NCBI GenBank assembly: GCA_021786215.1
Contig: JAJYNT010000008.1
Coordinates: forward strand, 1 to 6,557
Direction: 5' to 3'
Length of the DNA stretch: 6,557 bases
Origin: Chloroflexota bacterium
GTDB taxonomy: Bacteria; Chloroflexota; UBA6077
Within the stretch, counting starts at the first letter, position 1. Each line of letters opens with the position of its first letter. This document shows positions 6,139 through 6,557 of this stretch, one piece after another. The translations under genes and the position numbers were made by a program. The notes under the pieces are model-generated. The model ran no database searches. It was not told the DNA's origin and worked only from the letters and a program-made list of their open reading frames with translations.

Positions 6139-6557
6139 TTGCTTGTCTACGTAGCTCGCCGATTGCTCTTTCTTGTCCCTGTCCTTTTGGGTGTGACCCT
6201 TCTGGGGTTCGTCCTGACCCGAGTTCTGCCCGGCGACCCGGCCATCTTCTTGGCGGGCGAGCAAGCCACCCCCGACGCCGTGCAGAAGATCCGATCCAAC
6301 CTGGGGCTCGATCGGCCGCTACCCGAGCAGTACGTCAGCTACATGGACGGGCTGCTGCACGGCGACCTCGGATACGCCTGGCACACCAGCCACACGGTGG
6401 TGGAAGATTTTCAGAAGCGCTATCCGGCCACGGTGGAGCTGACTCTGGCCAGCATGCTGCTGGCCGTGGTCATCGGCATCCCGATGGGTCTCCTGGCGGC
6501 GGTGCGACGTGGAAGCTGGTTCGATCACGTTTCCCGATTGCTATCCCTGGGTGGTGC
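6139..6557 (+). CDS. Dipeptide/oligopeptide/nickel-type ABC transporter permease, OppB/DppB family (3' part outside window)
   Basis: First permease subunit of a peptide/nickel-class ABC importer; about 139 codons are visible. The start MLVYVARRLLFLVPVLLGVT is the family's standard opening: a short cytoplasmic tail with paired Arg, then membrane helix 1. LTRVLPGDPA follows, then the periplasmic helix-and-loop pattern LGLDRPLPEQYVSYMDGLLHGDLGYA. After it come RYPATVELTLASMLLAVVIG and IPMGLLAAVRRGSWFDHVSR, the beginning of the conserved permease core. The initiator is a TTG at 6139-6141: it places the N-terminus exactly where relatives begin and has GAGG 8 bases upstream. No ATG or GTG competes nearby. 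This gene faces away from the minus-strand cluster and belongs to a different transporter class, so it is a separate operon that should continue with a DppC-type permease, binding protein and ATPases. The substrate is unknown. Confidence 0.95.
   Translation, partial: MLVYVARRLLFLVPVLLGVTLLGFVLTRVLPGDPAIFLAGEQATPDAVQKIRSNLGLDRPLPEQYVSYMDGLLHGDLGYAWHTSHTVVEDFQKRYPATVELTLASMLLAVVIGIPMGLLAAVRRGSWFDHVSRLLSLGG

Overview
This GC-rich bacterial window holds two unrelated ABC-transporter loci separated by transposase wreckage. A minus-strand carbohydrate-type locus occupies about 1-4316. Decayed insertion-sequence remnants lie at about 4455-5945. The start of a plus-strand dipeptide/nickel-type permease gene runs from 6139 off the right edge. 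The host cannot be fixed from the sequence. The Ala/Pro/Thr/Gln-rich linker behind the lipobox of the binding protein and the ROK regulator variant lacking zinc ligands are both styles I associate with Chloroflexota, so that is a tentative guess.

Minus-strand locus, in transcription order. A ROK-family repressor (3087-4316) is preceded by a sigma70-like promoter and a 17-bp palindrome that is a good candidate for its own operator. It overlaps a metal-dependent amidohydrolase (2134-3090) by GTGA. After 109 bases comes a family-1 extracellular solute-binding lipoprotein (669-2024). A strong intercistronic hairpin follows, and then a MalF/UgpA-type permease that leaves the window at its EAA loop. 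The arrangement suggests that a sugar or sugar-derived ligand is captured and imported, that the amidohydrolase acts on it or on a breakdown product (a lactone is one option), and that the ROK protein senses it. The substrate cannot be read from the sequence.

Middle region. An ISL3-family transposase relic carries frameshifts, an in-frame stop, a replaced catalytic Asp and a deletion near its C-terminus. Next to it, upstream of the ROK promoter, is a shorter and less certain IS5-type (DDE_Tnp_1) relic. Neither can be active.

Right side. A good promoter (TATAAT at 5975-5980) sits at the edge of the IS relic and drives a roughly 150-base leader with a strong hairpin and a repeated GCGAGGATA. 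A TTG-initiated OppB/DppB-type permease gene follows. I found no CRISPR array, tRNA, rRNA or evident new defence system. The points most worth following are the operator, the two structured RNA segments and the zinc-less ROK regulator.
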